Position numbers and translations under genes: made by a program
From: Candidatus Coprousia avicola
GTDB taxonomy: Bacteria; Actinomycetota; Coriobacteriia; Coriobacteriales; Coriobacteriaceae
Direction of reading: 5' to 3'
DNA length: 64,000 nt
Assembly (NCBI GenBank): GCA_018715125.1
Contig: DVMF01000068.1
Coordinates: forward strand, 1 to 64,000
Notes under the pieces: generated by a model
The model's database searches: none
What the model was told of the DNA's origin: nothing
Seen by the model: the letters and a program-made list of their open reading frames with translations, nothing else
Part shown: positions 35,102 to 43,903 of the stretch, piece by piece
Position numbering within the stretch: position 1 is the first letter of the stretch
How the letters are laid out: each line of letters opens with the position of its first letter

Positions 35102-37763
35102 TGCAGATGTCCTCGTAGGCGCCCACGCGGTAGTTGGTGAAGACCGCGGCGCCCTCCTCCTGCGTGGCGTCGAGGTCGACGTCGGCCATGATGCCGAAGT
35201 CCCGGTCGCCGGCCTCGTCGGAGAAGATCTGGTGCACGTGCCAGATGTGCTCGGCCTGCTCATCGGTCTCATCGATGGTGAGAAATGCCGTTGAGCGGGC
35301 GTCGGCATCGGTGAGAATCTCCTCGTGCGTCGCATGGTAGGAATCGAGTGCACGCTGCCAGCGCATCTCGCCCATGCCCCAGGCCTCGTCCAGCTCGCCG
35401 AGCTCGCGCACATGTCCGCGCGCCGCCAGGCGGACGCGCTGGAAGAGGGCGTTGCGCACGAGCAGCGTGACGCCGCGGCGGTCGGCAACCACCTGGTCGG
35501 CGGCCGTCGGCGGTGCGGCATCTAGGGCTGCGGGGTCGCCGGCGGCGGCCCACTCGTCCACGAGGCTGGAATCGATGGAGCGAACCATGAAGCCGAGCCA
35601 GCTGATGACCTCGTCGAGCTCGGGCGTGCGCTTGGACGTCGGCACGGTGCGGTCGAGCGCGCGGAACGCCTCGGCGAGGTAGCGCAGGAGGATTCCCTCG
35701 GAGCGGGCGATCTTGTAGCGCTGGATGTATCCCTTGAAGTCCGATGCCGTCTCGAGCATGTCGCGCAGGACCGACTTGGGGCTGAGCTCGTAGTCGTTTG
35801 CCCACGGCACCTTCTGGCAGTATTGGGCAAAGGCGGCCGCAAGCAGGTCCTCGAGCGGTTTGGGGTACGAGACCTCGGCGATGCGCTCGAGGCGCTCCTC
35901 ATAGTCCACGCCCTCGGCCTTCATGGCCGCCATGGCGGCATCGCGCGCGGCGCGCTCCTGGGCGCGCAGCACCTGCTTGGGGTCTTCGAGGGTTGCCTCA
36001 ACCATCGAGATGAGGTCGAGCATATACGTCTCGCTCTCGGGATCGAGAAGCTCGAGGGCGGCGAGCAGGAACGGCGAGAGCGGCTGGTCGAGGGCGAAGT
36101 CCTCCGGCAGGTCCACGGTGAGGGCGTAGTCGCGCTCGGGCTCGGCATCCGTCGGGGCGTCCTGTGCGGGAGGGACGTCCGCCACCACGACGACGCCGGA
36201 ATCGATGAGCGTGGCGAAGATCTCGTCGGCCCGGGCCTCGAGCCGCACCTTTTCCTCCGGGGACTGAAGGCTGCCCGCTATGAGCTCGGACACGCGCCGG
36301 CGGGCATCTCCTCCGCGCTCCACCATCGAGAGCACCATCGAGTGCGTGATGGTGAGACGGGGCTTAAGCGTCTCGGGCGCCGCCTCGCACAGGCGCTCGA
36401 ACGTCTGCTTGTTCCAGGTGACGAAGCCCTCGGGCGGTTTCTTGCGCTTGATCTTGCGGAGCTTTTTGGGATCGTCGCCCGCCTTGGCGACGAGTTTGGC
36501 GTTCTCGATCTCGTGCTCGGGCGCCTCGGCGATGACGAGTCCCTCGGTGTCGAAGCCCGCGCGGCCGGCGCGCCCCGCGATCTGATGGAACTCGCGGGCG
36601 CGGAGGCGGCGCATCTTATGGCCGTCGTACTTGGTGAGGGCGGTGAGCACCACGGTGTGGATGGGCACGTTGATGCCGACGCCAAGGGTGTCGGTGCCGC
36701 AGATGACGGGGAGGAGCCCCTGCTGGGCGAGCTTCTCTACAAGCAGGCGATAGCGCGGCAGCATGCCCGCGTGGTGCACGCCCACACCGCACGAGATGAG
36801 GCGTTTCAAGATCTTGCCAAAGGCGGTTGAGAAGCGCGTGCCCCGGCTGACCTCTTTGATGCGCTCGCGCTGCTCCTTGGTGGCGACGCCAAAGTTGGCG
36901 AGCGCCGTGGCGGAGGCGAGCGCGGCGTCCTGCGAGAAGTGCACGATGTAAAGCGGGGCCTCGCCGCGGCGCAGCGCCAGCTCGACCGTTCCCTCGAGCG
37001 CGGTGTCGACGTACTCGAAGGCGAGCGGCACCGGGCGCGGCGCGTCGGCCACGGTGTCGACGGTGCGTCCGGTCTTCTGCTCAAGCGCCGCGGCGATGGC
37101 CGTGGTGTCGCCGAGGGTTGCGCTCATAAGCATGAACTGCGTGTGCGGCAGCGTAAGCAGGGGCACCTGCCACGCCCAGCCGCGGTCGGGGTCGGCGAAG
37201 TAGTGGAACTCGTCCATGGCGACTGTCCCCACGTCCGCCTCGTCGCCCTCGCGCAGCGCCTGGTTGGCGAGGATCTCGGCCGTGCAGCAGATGACGGGCG
37301 CGCTGGTGTTGATGTGCGTGTCGCCGGTGATCATGCCGACGTTGTCGCGCCCGAGGACATCCACAAGGTCGAAGAACTTCTCCGAGACGAGCGCCTTGAT
37401 GGGAGCGGTGTAGTACGCGCGGTGCCCCTGTGCCATGGCCATGAAAAGCTGCCCCAGCGCCACGAGTGACTTGCCGGAGCCCGTGGGCGTGCCCAAGATC
37501 ACGTGGTCGCCCGCGGCGAGGTCCATGAGGGCTTCCTCCTGATGCGGCCAGAGCTCGATTCCGCGCTTCTCACACCAGCCGAGAAAGCGCTCGAAGGCTT
37601 CGTCCGCCGTGAGCCAGGGTTCCGGTTCCTCACCGTCCTCGGGTTCGAACCAGCTGGGCGAGAGCGCGCCGAGCGAGCCGGGTGCGGCGGGCGCGGTGGC
37701 GCCGGCGGCAAACGAGCTTGCGGCGGTACGGTCGGGGGTGCTGTCGGTGGGCATCGGCGTCAT
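35097..37763 (-). CDS. Ski2-like DEAD/DEAH-box RNA helicase (DUF3516)
   Basis: An 888-residue superfamily II helicase. Motif I is GTPTGSGKS, motif Ia APIKALVSEKFF, motif II DEFH (VAMDEFHYF), motif III MSATLGD and motif VI HQIAGRAGRAGFD. After the two RecA lobes, a long DUF3516 region (about residues 420-880) includes KRKKPPEGFVTWNKQTFE and many charged helices. This organisation is Ski2-like and widespread in Actinobacteria. RNA unwinding or turnover is expected, not shown. The first 60 residues are Ala/Pro-rich and variable. ATG at 37763 is chosen with AAGGA 11 bases upstream; a GTG seven codons earlier is possible. Confidence 0.88.
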   Translation of the reverse strand: MTPMPTDSTPDRTAASSFAAGATAPAAPGSLGALSPSWFEPEDGEEPEPWLTADEAFERFLGWCEKRGIELWPHQEEALMDLAAGDHVILGTPTGSGKSLVALGQLFMAMAQGHRAYYTAPIKALVSEKFFDLVDVLGRDNVGMITGDTHINTSAPVICCTAEILANQALREGDEADVGTVAMDEFHYFADPDRGWAWQVPLLTLPHTQFMLMSATLGDTTAIAAALEQKTGRTVDTVADAPRPVPLAFEYVDTALEGTVELALRRGEAPLYIVHFSQDAALASATALANFGVATKEQRERIKEVSRGTRFSTAFGKILKRLISCGVGVHHAGMLPRYRLLVEKLAQQGLLPVICGTDTLGVGINVPIHTVVLTALTKYDGHKMRRLRAREFHQIAGRAGRAGFDTEGLVIAEAPEHEIENAKLVAKAGDDPKKLRKIKRKKPPEGFVTWNKQTFERLCEAAPETLKPRLTITHSMVLSMVERGGDARRRVSELIAGSLQSPEEKVRLEARADEIFATLIDSGVVVVADVPPAQDAPTDAEPERDYALTVDLPEDFALDQPLSPFLLAALELLDPESETYMLDLISMVEATLEDPKQVLRAQERAARDAAMAAMKAEGVDYEERLERIAEVSYPKPLEDLLAAAFAQYCQKVPWANDYELSPKSVLRDMLETASDFKGYIQRYKIARSEGILLRYLAEAFRALDRTVPTSKRTPELDEVISWLGFMVRSIDSSLVDEWAAAGDPAALDAAPPTAADQVVADRRGVTLLVRNALFQRVRLAARGHVRELGELDEAWGMGEMRWQRALDSYHATHEEILTDADARSTAFLTIDETDEQAEHIWHVHQIFSDEAGDRDFGIMADVDLDATQEEGAAVFTNYRVGAYEDICT

Positions 37764-37910
37764 GCGCGGTCGCTTCCTTTCCACTTGCGTGAGACTCCAT
37801 TATGGCAGGCTTTGGGCGCTCATATGACCGATGTGTTTCGCCCGTGCATTGAGCGCGCCTTAGCCGCGCATCGGTATTACCGTAACGTGCGGCGAGAAAG
37901 GCGGACGTAT

Positions 37911-38942
37911 ATGAGCGGTATACAGAGGGTCGGCGATTTCATAGGCGGGCATATGCCCTTCATCGCTCCGGTGTGCGTGGCGGCGGGCGTGCTGTTCCCG
38001 CAGGTGTTCGGGCACGTCTCCTGGACGGTGCCCTATCTGTTTGCCCTCATCACCTTCCAAGGGTCGCTCAACGCCACCCTTCGCCAAATCGGTGCGGCCT
38101 TTCGGCATCCGCGCGAGTTGGTCTGTATCCTCGTCCTCACCGTCGTGGTGATGCCGGCGCTCGCGCGCGTCCTTGCGGGGCTCACCTTCTCTAACACCGA
38201 CGTTATCTGCGGCATTGTGATCGAGTACAGCATCCCCGTGGCCGTAGTGAGCTTCATGTGGATCGATATCTTCCACGGCAATGCCTCGCTCGGCCTTGCC
38301 GCCGTGCTCATCTCCACGGTGCTCGCCCCCTTTACCATTCCGGTCACGCTCAAGCTCCTCATGGGTGTTGCCGTCACGGTCGATGCGGGGTCGATGATGC
38401 ACGACCTCGCCTTCATGGTGGCGCTGCCCGCCGTCGCGGGCGTTGCCGTGAACGAACTCACCGCGGGCTGGGGTCATGAACACCTCTCTGGCACGCTCTC
38501 GCCCTTTTGCCGCATGCTGCTTTTGGTGGTCATTACCTGCAACGCCACGGGAATGAGTTCCTATGTGCTCACGCTCGACCCCATCGTGCTCGAGTCTGCG
38601 GTGTTCATCTTGCTGTTTGCCTCGTTCGGTTTTTTGTTGGGGATCGTCGTCGCGCGGCTGCTCGACGTGCCGCTGCCCGACCTCTTCTCCATCACGTTCT
38701 GCACGGGATTGCGCAATATCTCGTCCGGCTCCGTCATAGCCACGGAGTTCTTTCCTGGGGCTGCCATCATCCCCGTCATGATGGGGACGCTTTTCCAGCA
38801 GATTCTGGCGGCGGTGGCGGGAAGCACCCTTAGGCATATGGTAGGCGAGGAGCAGGACCGTCAGCGTCGGCGTTTGCGCTTTGCGCGGATGCTCACACGT
38901 TATCGCGCCTCGCGCGCTCACGGGCACGCCGCCGGCGATTGA
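37911..38942 (+). CDS. Bile acid:sodium symporter (BASS)-family transporter
   Basis: A 343-residue membrane protein with about nine or ten hydrophobic segments. Recognisable family features are FALITFQGSLNATLRQI, IEYSIPVAVVSFMWIDIFHGNASLGLAAVLISTVLAPFTIPV and FCTGLRNISSGSVIATEFFPGAAIIPVM, the last carrying the conserved ion-binding crossover region (TGLRN). Family members move bile acids, keto-acids, arsenite or sulfated sterols with Na+; the substrate here is unknown. The start is ATG after GAGAAAGG. It is divergent from the Ski2-like helicase gene. The final 50 bp overlap the convergent trmB gene, an unusually long overlap that codes the polar C-terminal tail. Confidence 0.85.
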   Translation: MSGIQRVGDFIGGHMPFIAPVCVAAGVLFPQVFGHVSWTVPYLFALITFQGSLNATLRQIGAAFRHPRELVCILVLTVVVMPALARVLAGLTFSNTDVICGIVIEYSIPVAVVSFMWIDIFHGNASLGLAAVLISTVLAPFTIPVTLKLLMGVAVTVDAGSMMHDLAFMVALPAVAGVAVNELTAGWGHEHLSGTLSPFCRMLLLVVITCNATGMSSYVLTLDPIVLESAVFILLFASFGFLLGIVVARLLDVPLPDLFSITFCTGLRNISSGSVIATEFFPGAAIIPVMMGTLFQQILAAVAGSTLRHMVGEEQDRQRRRLRFARMLTRYRASRAHGHAAGD

Positions 38943-39750
38943 TGAGGTTCATGACCGCCGCCTCCATGCCGAGTGGGACGTAGTCAAGCGACTCAAGGTC
39001 GTCGGGCAGGTAGGCGACGAGGCTCTGCTCGACGTCGCGCCCACGCTCAATCTGTTCGGGTGTGGGTGCGTCGCCGGGGACGGCGCGCACGCCCCAGACC
39101 GCGGCGCCCTGTGCGGCGAGCCTGACCTCGTACTCCGTCTCGGGAAAGTCCGGGTGCTCGGTGCGTACGTCGTCCGAGGCCCAGATAACGCTGTAGCCCG
39201 CTGCATCGAGCTGCGTGAGCGTGTAGTCACGCAGGGGCTGGCTGTCGGTGCGCAGCGTCAACGTGCCGCCTGGTGCGAGAAGGCGCCGGTAGACGAGGAG
39301 GTTGTCGACCGTGGTGGTGCGGCGCCGTGCAAAGTGGCGCTTGGGATAGGGCGTGGGGAAGTTCAGGGTGATGCCCGCAAGTTCGCCAGTGGCAAAGATG
39401 CTCTCGAGCGTGCCGGCTCCGCGCGGGATGACGAGCGCGTTGGTCACCTGCTCCTCGCAGATGCGCTGGGCGGCGTAGGCGATACAGATGGGCTCGATAT
39501 CCATACCTATGAAGAGGCTTTGCGGCGAGCGGCGAGCACTCTCGGCGAGAAAGGCGCCCTTGCCGCAGCCGAGGTCGAGGTGGACCGCGTCAAAGCGGGC
39601 CCCGCCCGCATGTCCGGACCCCAGCGGCCAGCACGCCTCCGCCCAGCGCCCGGCATAGGCCTCGGGGCGCTCCTCGATGGCGATGCCGAAGCGCGCGAGG
39701 CGCTCCTCGAGCACGAAGTTCTTGGGCGTGCGGATATGCGTGAGTCCCAT
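38893..39750 (-). CDS. trmB: tRNA (guanine-N7-)-methyltransferase
   Basis: A 285-residue SAM-dependent enzyme that makes m7G46 in the tRNA variable loop. SAM-binding motif I is LDLGCGKGAF, followed by FIGMDIEP. The signature usually written NFPDPWPKKRH appears as NFPTPYPKRHF, and the C-terminus has TEYEVRL (family TxYE). The Asp-to-Thr and Trp-to-Tyr changes in the signature are noteworthy, though the catalytic lysine and flanking residues remain. The start is ATG after AAGGACCGCCC. It follows a TRM9-like methyltransferase gene by 46 bp, so these tRNA-modifying genes probably form one transcript. The C-terminal 35 residues are basic. Confidence 0.9.
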   Translation of the reverse strand: MGLTHIRTPKNFVLEERLARFGIAIEERPEAYAGRWAEACWPLGSGHAGGARFDAVHLDLGCGKGAFLAESARRSPQSLFIGMDIEPICIAYAAQRICEEQVTNALVIPRGAGTLESIFATGELAGITLNFPTPYPKRHFARRRTTTVDNLLVYRRLLAPGGTLTLRTDSQPLRDYTLTQLDAAGYSVIWASDDVRTEHPDFPETEYEVRLAAQGAAVWGVRAVPGDAPTPEQIERGRDVEQSLVAYLPDDLESLDYVPLGMEAAVMNLINRRRRARERARRDNV

Positions 39751-39796
39751 GGGCGGTCCTTGCGGGTTGCGGGCGGTCGGGTGCGCTGCTGGGTCG

Positions 39797-40633
39797 CTAG
39801 CGCTTGCGGAGAACAAGATAGCGGTTCAGCTCGCCGCTCCGGCCGTCAGCGGAAAAGCGCGCACATTCTTCAGCGTGCCCGGAGGGGACGGACGCCACGA
39901 GGCGGTCGAGCTCCGCCTCGTCGGTGTGATGGCAGAAGCGAAGCGCGCCGCCCTCATCCTGCCATCCGAGAAAGTGATCTCCCATCTCGAGGTCGACGGG
40001 GTCATAGCCCTCCCAGGGCGGTGCCGCGACGGCCCCATGGTCGGAAACCGCCGCCTTTCCCGCAAGGCGTGCATCGTCCATAAAGCGCCAGAACGACACG
40101 GCGACGATGCCTCCGGGCGCGGCATGCGCCACGAGCTCGCGAAGCAGGGCGGCGCGCATGGCCTCCCCGGGGACGTGGTGCATGAAGCCGAAGCAGGCGA
40201 CGAGCTCGGCGGCGGGGAGCCCGCGTCCCGCCGGCGAGAGGGTCCGGGTGCCGGGGGCGAGCAGGCGCTCGAGGATATCGGCCTCGTGGAAGGTGACGGA
40301 CAGCCGGTCGGTCGCATCCGGGGTCTCGGAGGTCTGCGCGAGCGGAGCACAGCGGTCGATCCCGTGATAGGCGATGTGCTCTTGGGGAAGGGCCTGCGCG
40401 AGGAACCGTGCGAGGCGCATGTTGCCGCATGCGACGTCGAGCACGTGCAACGGTGCCGGGAAAGCCGCCGCGCCACCCGTGCCGCCCGTCCCCCCACGGG
40501 CCGCCTCTACCAGCCGCGCGACCTTCTCCCAGCCCGTCCACGGGGCCGAGCGGGTGGCGGAGAAGGATGCCGCGTGCGAGCGGTAGAAGCGGTTGTTGAG
40601 GGCAATGAGCTTGCGTGCAACGGCTTGGTCCAT
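39797..40633 (-). CDS. TRM9-like class I SAM methyltransferase
   Basis: A 278-residue methyltransferase. SAM motif I reads VLDVACGNMRLARFL. The N-terminus LIALNNRFYRSHAASFSATRSAPWTGW is strongly reminiscent of TRM9/ALKBH8-type tRNA methyltransferases, with CFGFMHHVPGEAMRAALLREL and VSFWRF further on. TRM9 enzymes methylate 5-carboxymethyluridine at the wobble position to mcm5U. It lies divergently 188 bp from an Elp3 gene, whose product makes cm5U, and just upstream of trmB. The start is ATG after GGAGGAGGAACCT. Assignment to wobble-uridine methylation is inferred from similarity and gene context. Confidence 0.78.
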   Translation of the reverse strand: MDQAVARKLIALNNRFYRSHAASFSATRSAPWTGWEKVARLVEAARGGTGGTGGAAAFPAPLHVLDVACGNMRLARFLAQALPQEHIAYHGIDRCAPLAQTSETPDATDRLSVTFHEADILERLLAPGTRTLSPAGRGLPAAELVACFGFMHHVPGEAMRAALLRELVAHAAPGGIVAVSFWRFMDDARLAGKAAVSDHGAVAAPPWEGYDPVDLEMGDHFLGWQDEGGALRFCHHTDEAELDRLVASVPSGHAEECARFSADGRSGELNRYLVLRKR

Positions 40634-40809
40634 AGGTTCCTCCTCCGTTTCAGTCTAGCGAACCCTCGCAGCGAACACGGGGCTTATTTCTCGCGTGCAC
40701 ACTTGCCGTTTGCAGCGCGCCGGGCCGATTGAGGTCGATCGTGAGCGCGCGGTGTGAGGCTTCGCCGGACGTGTGCGCGCCCGGGGACGCCGCCCTGCGG
40801 CGACTCGGC

Positions 40810-40815
40810 TACAAT
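40810..40815 (+). promoter_or_regulatory. -10 element placing elp3 on a possible leaderless transcript
   Basis: TACAAT lies seven bases before the elp3 ATG (40822), so transcription would begin at or near the start codon. Only GAGG immediately before the ATG resembles a ribosome site. No -35 is evident. Confidence 0.4.
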
Positions 40816-40821
40816 CGAGGC

Positions 40822-42849
40822 ATGGAAGAGATCATCACAGAGATTCTGCGGCGCCTGCGGGCGGGCGAGGCGGTGGACGACCGCACGCTCGTCAAGCTCA
40901 TCCATGCCGCGGCGAAACGCGCGGGCGGGGACAAGCGGGCCTTTGCCAAACGGCGCCTTCTGCCTTTCTACCAGCGTGTGAAGCGCGAGGAGCCCGAGCG
41001 GTGGCGCACATGGGGCGTGACCCCCGCGCTCGAGCAGCGGCTGCTCGGGGTGCTCCGCATGAAGCCGCGCCGCTCCGCCTCGGGCGTCGCCACCATCACG
41101 GTCATCACCAAGCCCTGGCCGTGCTCGGGCGCATGCAGGTTCTGCCCGAGCGACCTTCGCTGCCCCAAGAGCTATCTGGCGGACGAGCCCGCCTGCGAGC
41201 GTGCGGTGCAGAACGCCTTCGACCCGTACCTCCAGGTCTCGGCACGGCTCACCGCACTTGCGCAGATGGGGCATGCGACCGACAAGATCGAGCTGATCGT
41301 GCTCGGCGGCACGTGGAGCGACTACCCCGAGGGCTACCAGACGTGGTTCATGACCGAGCTGTTCCGCGCTCTCAACGACGACGCCGTTGCCGGTGTGGCC
41401 GCAAATCCGCTCCTGCGCGGATTTGCGGATGAGGGAGGCAGCCCTGCGGGCGGGTTCGGCGGTGCGGCGGGCAAGGACGCTCCGGGCGGAGCCGACGCGG
41501 CGGGGTGCACCCCCGTTTCGGACGACCCCGTGCCACCGGGCGTGCGCGCCCGCCGGGCGGAGCTCGCGGCGCTCGGCATCCTGCCCGCCGGCGCGGCCTC
41601 CGATGCGTTTCTCGGTATCGACGCGGGCGATCTCGCGCGGTCGCAGGGCGCGGTCGCAGCGGGTACCCTCAGCTATAACTCAGCCGTGACGGAGCTCTTC
41701 GGCGCGCGCGACCCCTGGCGTCGTCTTGCCGCGACGCAGACGGCCGCCATGGCAGATCTCGTGCGCGAGCAGCGCCGCAACGAGAACGCGCGCCACCGCG
41801 TGGTGGGGCTCGTGGTCGAGACGCGTCCGGATGCCATCACGCCCCGGCGCCTCGACCTCATCCGCCGCATGGGCGCCACCAAGATCCAGATGGGCGTGCA
41901 GAGCACCTGCCAGCACGTCCTCGACGTCAACGGGCGGCGCACGCGGGTTGCGGATATCGAGCGGGCGTTCGCGCTGCTCAGACTCTTTGGGTTCAAGATC
42001 CATGCCCATGCGATGGTGAACCTGCTAGGTGCGGACCCGGTGTCCGACAAGGCGGACTATCGGTGCCTGGTGGAGGATCCCGCCTTCTGCCCCGACGAGA
42101 TCAAGCTCTACCCCTGCGCCCTGATCGACGGCACACCGCTCGCGCGCGATTGGCGCGCCGGCAGGTGGCAGCCCTATACGGAGGCCGAGCTCGTCGACGT
42201 GCTCTGCGCAGATGTCGCGGCGACGCCCGCGTTCTGCCGCGTGTCGCGCATGATCCGCGACTTCTCGACGGGCGACATCGTGGCGGGCAACAAGAAGCCC
42301 AACCTGCGCCAGCTCGTCGAGCAGCGCCTAGCCGGTGAGCCCGTCCGCGAGATACGCTTCCGCGAGATCGCAACCGACGACGTCGACCTCGCGACGCTCA
42401 GCTTGGACGAGGTCGCACAGCGCACCTCCGTCTCTGACGAGCGCTTCCTGCAGTGGGTGACGCCCGCGGGGCGCATCGCGGGTTTCCTGCGCCTGTCGCT
42501 TCCCGATCCCGCCGCGGTCGCTGCCCTTGCAGAGGAGATGGCCGCCGCAGGGCTCGCCTGCCCCATAGCGCCCGGTGAGGCTATGATTCGCGAGGTGCAC
42601 GTGTACGGCATGGCGGCGCGCGTGGGCGAGGCGGGCGGCGAGGCTCAGCACCACGGGCTGGGGCGCCGCCTGGTCGAGCGCGCCAGCGCCATCGCCCGTG
42701 CCGCGGGGTATATGCGGGTAAACGTCATCAGCGCGGTGGGTACGCGGGCCTATTATCGCCGGTTGGGTTTTGTCGACGGCGATCTGTACCAGTGTCGCGA
42801 CCTTACCGTTGCGCCGGAGCGGAGGGGAGATTCCCATGAACATGCGTGA
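40822..42849 (+). CDS. elp3: Elp3-type tRNA uridine-34 radical SAM/acetyltransferase enzyme
   Basis: A 675-residue protein with an N-terminal helical and tRNA-contact region (residues about 1-90), a radical SAM core with the cluster motif CSGACRFC (C101, C105, C108) and GGTWSDYP, and a C-terminal GNAT domain with QHHGLGRRLVERA for acetyl-CoA. This is the architecture of Elp3, which makes cm5U34. Known bacterial and archaeal Elp3 proteins are about 450-550 residues; the extra length is mainly an Ala/Gly/Pro-rich insertion around residues 190-285, which carries a DNA palindrome. The start is ATG at 40822, near a TACAAT box. The next gene overlaps its end by 14 bp. The divergent TRM9-like gene suggests joint action on tRNA. 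Confidence 0.9.
   Translation: MEEIITEILRRLRAGEAVDDRTLVKLIHAAAKRAGGDKRAFAKRRLLPFYQRVKREEPERWRTWGVTPALEQRLLGVLRMKPRRSASGVATITVITKPWPCSGACRFCPSDLRCPKSYLADEPACERAVQNAFDPYLQVSARLTALAQMGHATDKIELIVLGGTWSDYPEGYQTWFMTELFRALNDDAVAGVAANPLLRGFADEGGSPAGGFGGAAGKDAPGGADAAGCTPVSDDPVPPGVRARRAELAALGILPAGAASDAFLGIDAGDLARSQGAVAAGTLSYNSAVTELFGARDPWRRLAATQTAAMADLVREQRRNENARHRVVGLVVETRPDAITPRRLDLIRRMGATKIQMGVQSTCQHVLDVNGRRTRVADIERAFALLRLFGFKIHAHAMVNLLGADPVSDKADYRCLVEDPAFCPDEIKLYPCALIDGTPLARDWRAGRWQPYTEAELVDVLCADVAATPAFCRVSRMIRDFSTGDIVAGNKKPNLRQLVEQRLAGEPVREIRFREIATDDVDLATLSLDEVAQRTSVSDERFLQWVTPAGRIAGFLRLSLPDPAAVAALAEEMAAAGLACPIAPGEAMIREVHVYGMAARVGEAGGEAQHHGLGRRLVERASAIARAAGYMRVNVISAVGTRAYYRRLGFVDGDLYQCRDLTVAPERRGDSHEHA
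41399..41428. repeat. 12-bp perfect inverted repeat inside elp3
   Basis: CCGCAAATCCGC (41399-41410) and GCGGATTTGCGG (41417-41428) enclose TCCTGC. It is read in frame as part of the elp3 insertion and may be a small palindromic element. Confidence 0.7.
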
Positions 42850-43819
42850 TGCCTACCGGATGCTCGGCATCGTCGCCCTCATCCTCGTTATCGCGTTCGC
42901 CCTGCAGCTGGCGACGCTCCCTCCGGCGGGCATCGCGCTCGTTCTTGTCGTGGTGACCGTCGTGTTCGCAGTGCTGTTCGCGAGCCGCCGCCGTGCTCGT
43001 GCGCAAGCGCGCCCGATGAGCGACGTGCGGGTCCGTACGCTCACGGCGCCCACGGGCGAGGAGGTGCGCGTGCTCGAGAGCGACGGCGTGTACCAGTCGG
43101 CGACCTATGTGGGGGAGCGGCGCTTCGAGCCGGTTTTTGCCTATCAGCGCGCCTTCGAGGTGCTGTTTGACGCCGATGAGCCCATGCGGGCGGCATGCGG
43201 GCACGGTATCGAGCGCGCGCTCGCCCTGGGCGGGGGCGGCTTCGCCTGGCCCAAGTACACGCTCCTGCGTCATAAGGACCTCGTGCTCGATGTGGTCGAG
43301 TGCGACCCGGACGTCATCGAGGCGGCGCGGCGCTGGTTCTATCTGGACGACCTCGCCGCGCGCGTCGACGGGCGCCTGCAGGTCATGGAGGTCGACGGCC
43401 GCGCGCTCATCGACGAGCTCGCCGACGGTATGGAAAACGCCTCGACGCCCTTGGCCGTGCACAGCCGCGCACCCTACGATGCCATCGTGAACGATACGTT
43501 TACCGGGAGCGAGCCGGCGCGCTCCCTTGCCACGGTGGAGGCAGCCCGCTCGATGCGCGCGGCGCTCAACCCCGGCGGCGTGTATCTCACCAACGTGGTA
43601 TCCCGCGACGAGGGGAGGGACCTCGCCTTTCTGCGCGATGAGGTGGCGACGCTCTCTGCGGTGTTCGCGCACGTGCACATCATCCCCGCGACCGACGAGG
43701 ACTGGGGCGGCGAGGACAACTACCTCGTGATCGCGACGGACGGTCCCTACACCTTCTCGGGGTCGATCCCCTTTGACGAGGACTTCCTCGGCACGCCGCT
43801 CAGAGATGACGCGGCGTAG
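42836..43819 (+). CDS. Membrane-anchored spermidine-synthase-like protein
   Basis: A 327-residue protein. Residues about 8-52 contain two hydrophobic segments (IVALILVIAFALQL and GIALVLVVVTVVFAVLF). The remainder is a polyamine-synthase-type SAM domain: ALALGGGGFAWPKYTL, VVECDPDVIEAARRWF, and YDAIVNDTF. The usual aminopropyltransferase acid signature GGGDG is altered to GGGGF, so true spermidine synthesis is doubtful; many such proteins are called spermidine-synthase-like methyltransferases. The start follows GGAGGGGAG and overlaps the elp3 end by 14 bp, so translation is probably coupled. Substrate unknown. Confidence 0.82.
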   Translation: MNMRDAYRMLGIVALILVIAFALQLATLPPAGIALVLVVVTVVFAVLFASRRRARAQARPMSDVRVRTLTAPTGEEVRVLESDGVYQSATYVGERRFEPVFAYQRAFEVLFDADEPMRAACGHGIERALALGGGGFAWPKYTLLRHKDLVLDVVECDPDVIEAARRWFYLDDLAARVDGRLQVMEVDGRALIDELADGMENASTPLAVHSRAPYDAIVNDTFTGSEPARSLATVEAARSMRAALNPGGVYLTNVVSRDEGRDLAFLRDEVATLSAVFAHVHIIPATDEDWGGEDNYLVIATDGPYTFSGSIPFDEDFLGTPLRDDAA

Positions 43820-43843
43820 GGACCGATTGCCCTCAACGGGAAC

Positions 43844-43879
43844 GGCCCGCCCGCGCACGGGACGCAGCGCGGGCGGGCC
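43844..43879. terminator. Convergent terminator
   Basis: GGCCCGCCCGCGC (43844-43856) and GCGCGGGCGGGCC (43867-43879) form a perfect 13-bp stem between convergent genes. Confidence 0.75.
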
Positions 43880-43903
43880 GAGGTTCAGCGGGTGCGGCGC
43901 GCG

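Noticed and set aside
37640..37665. GGTTCGAACC considered as a tRNA T-loop
   Set aside because: It lies in the helicase coding sequence with no surrounding cloverleaf.
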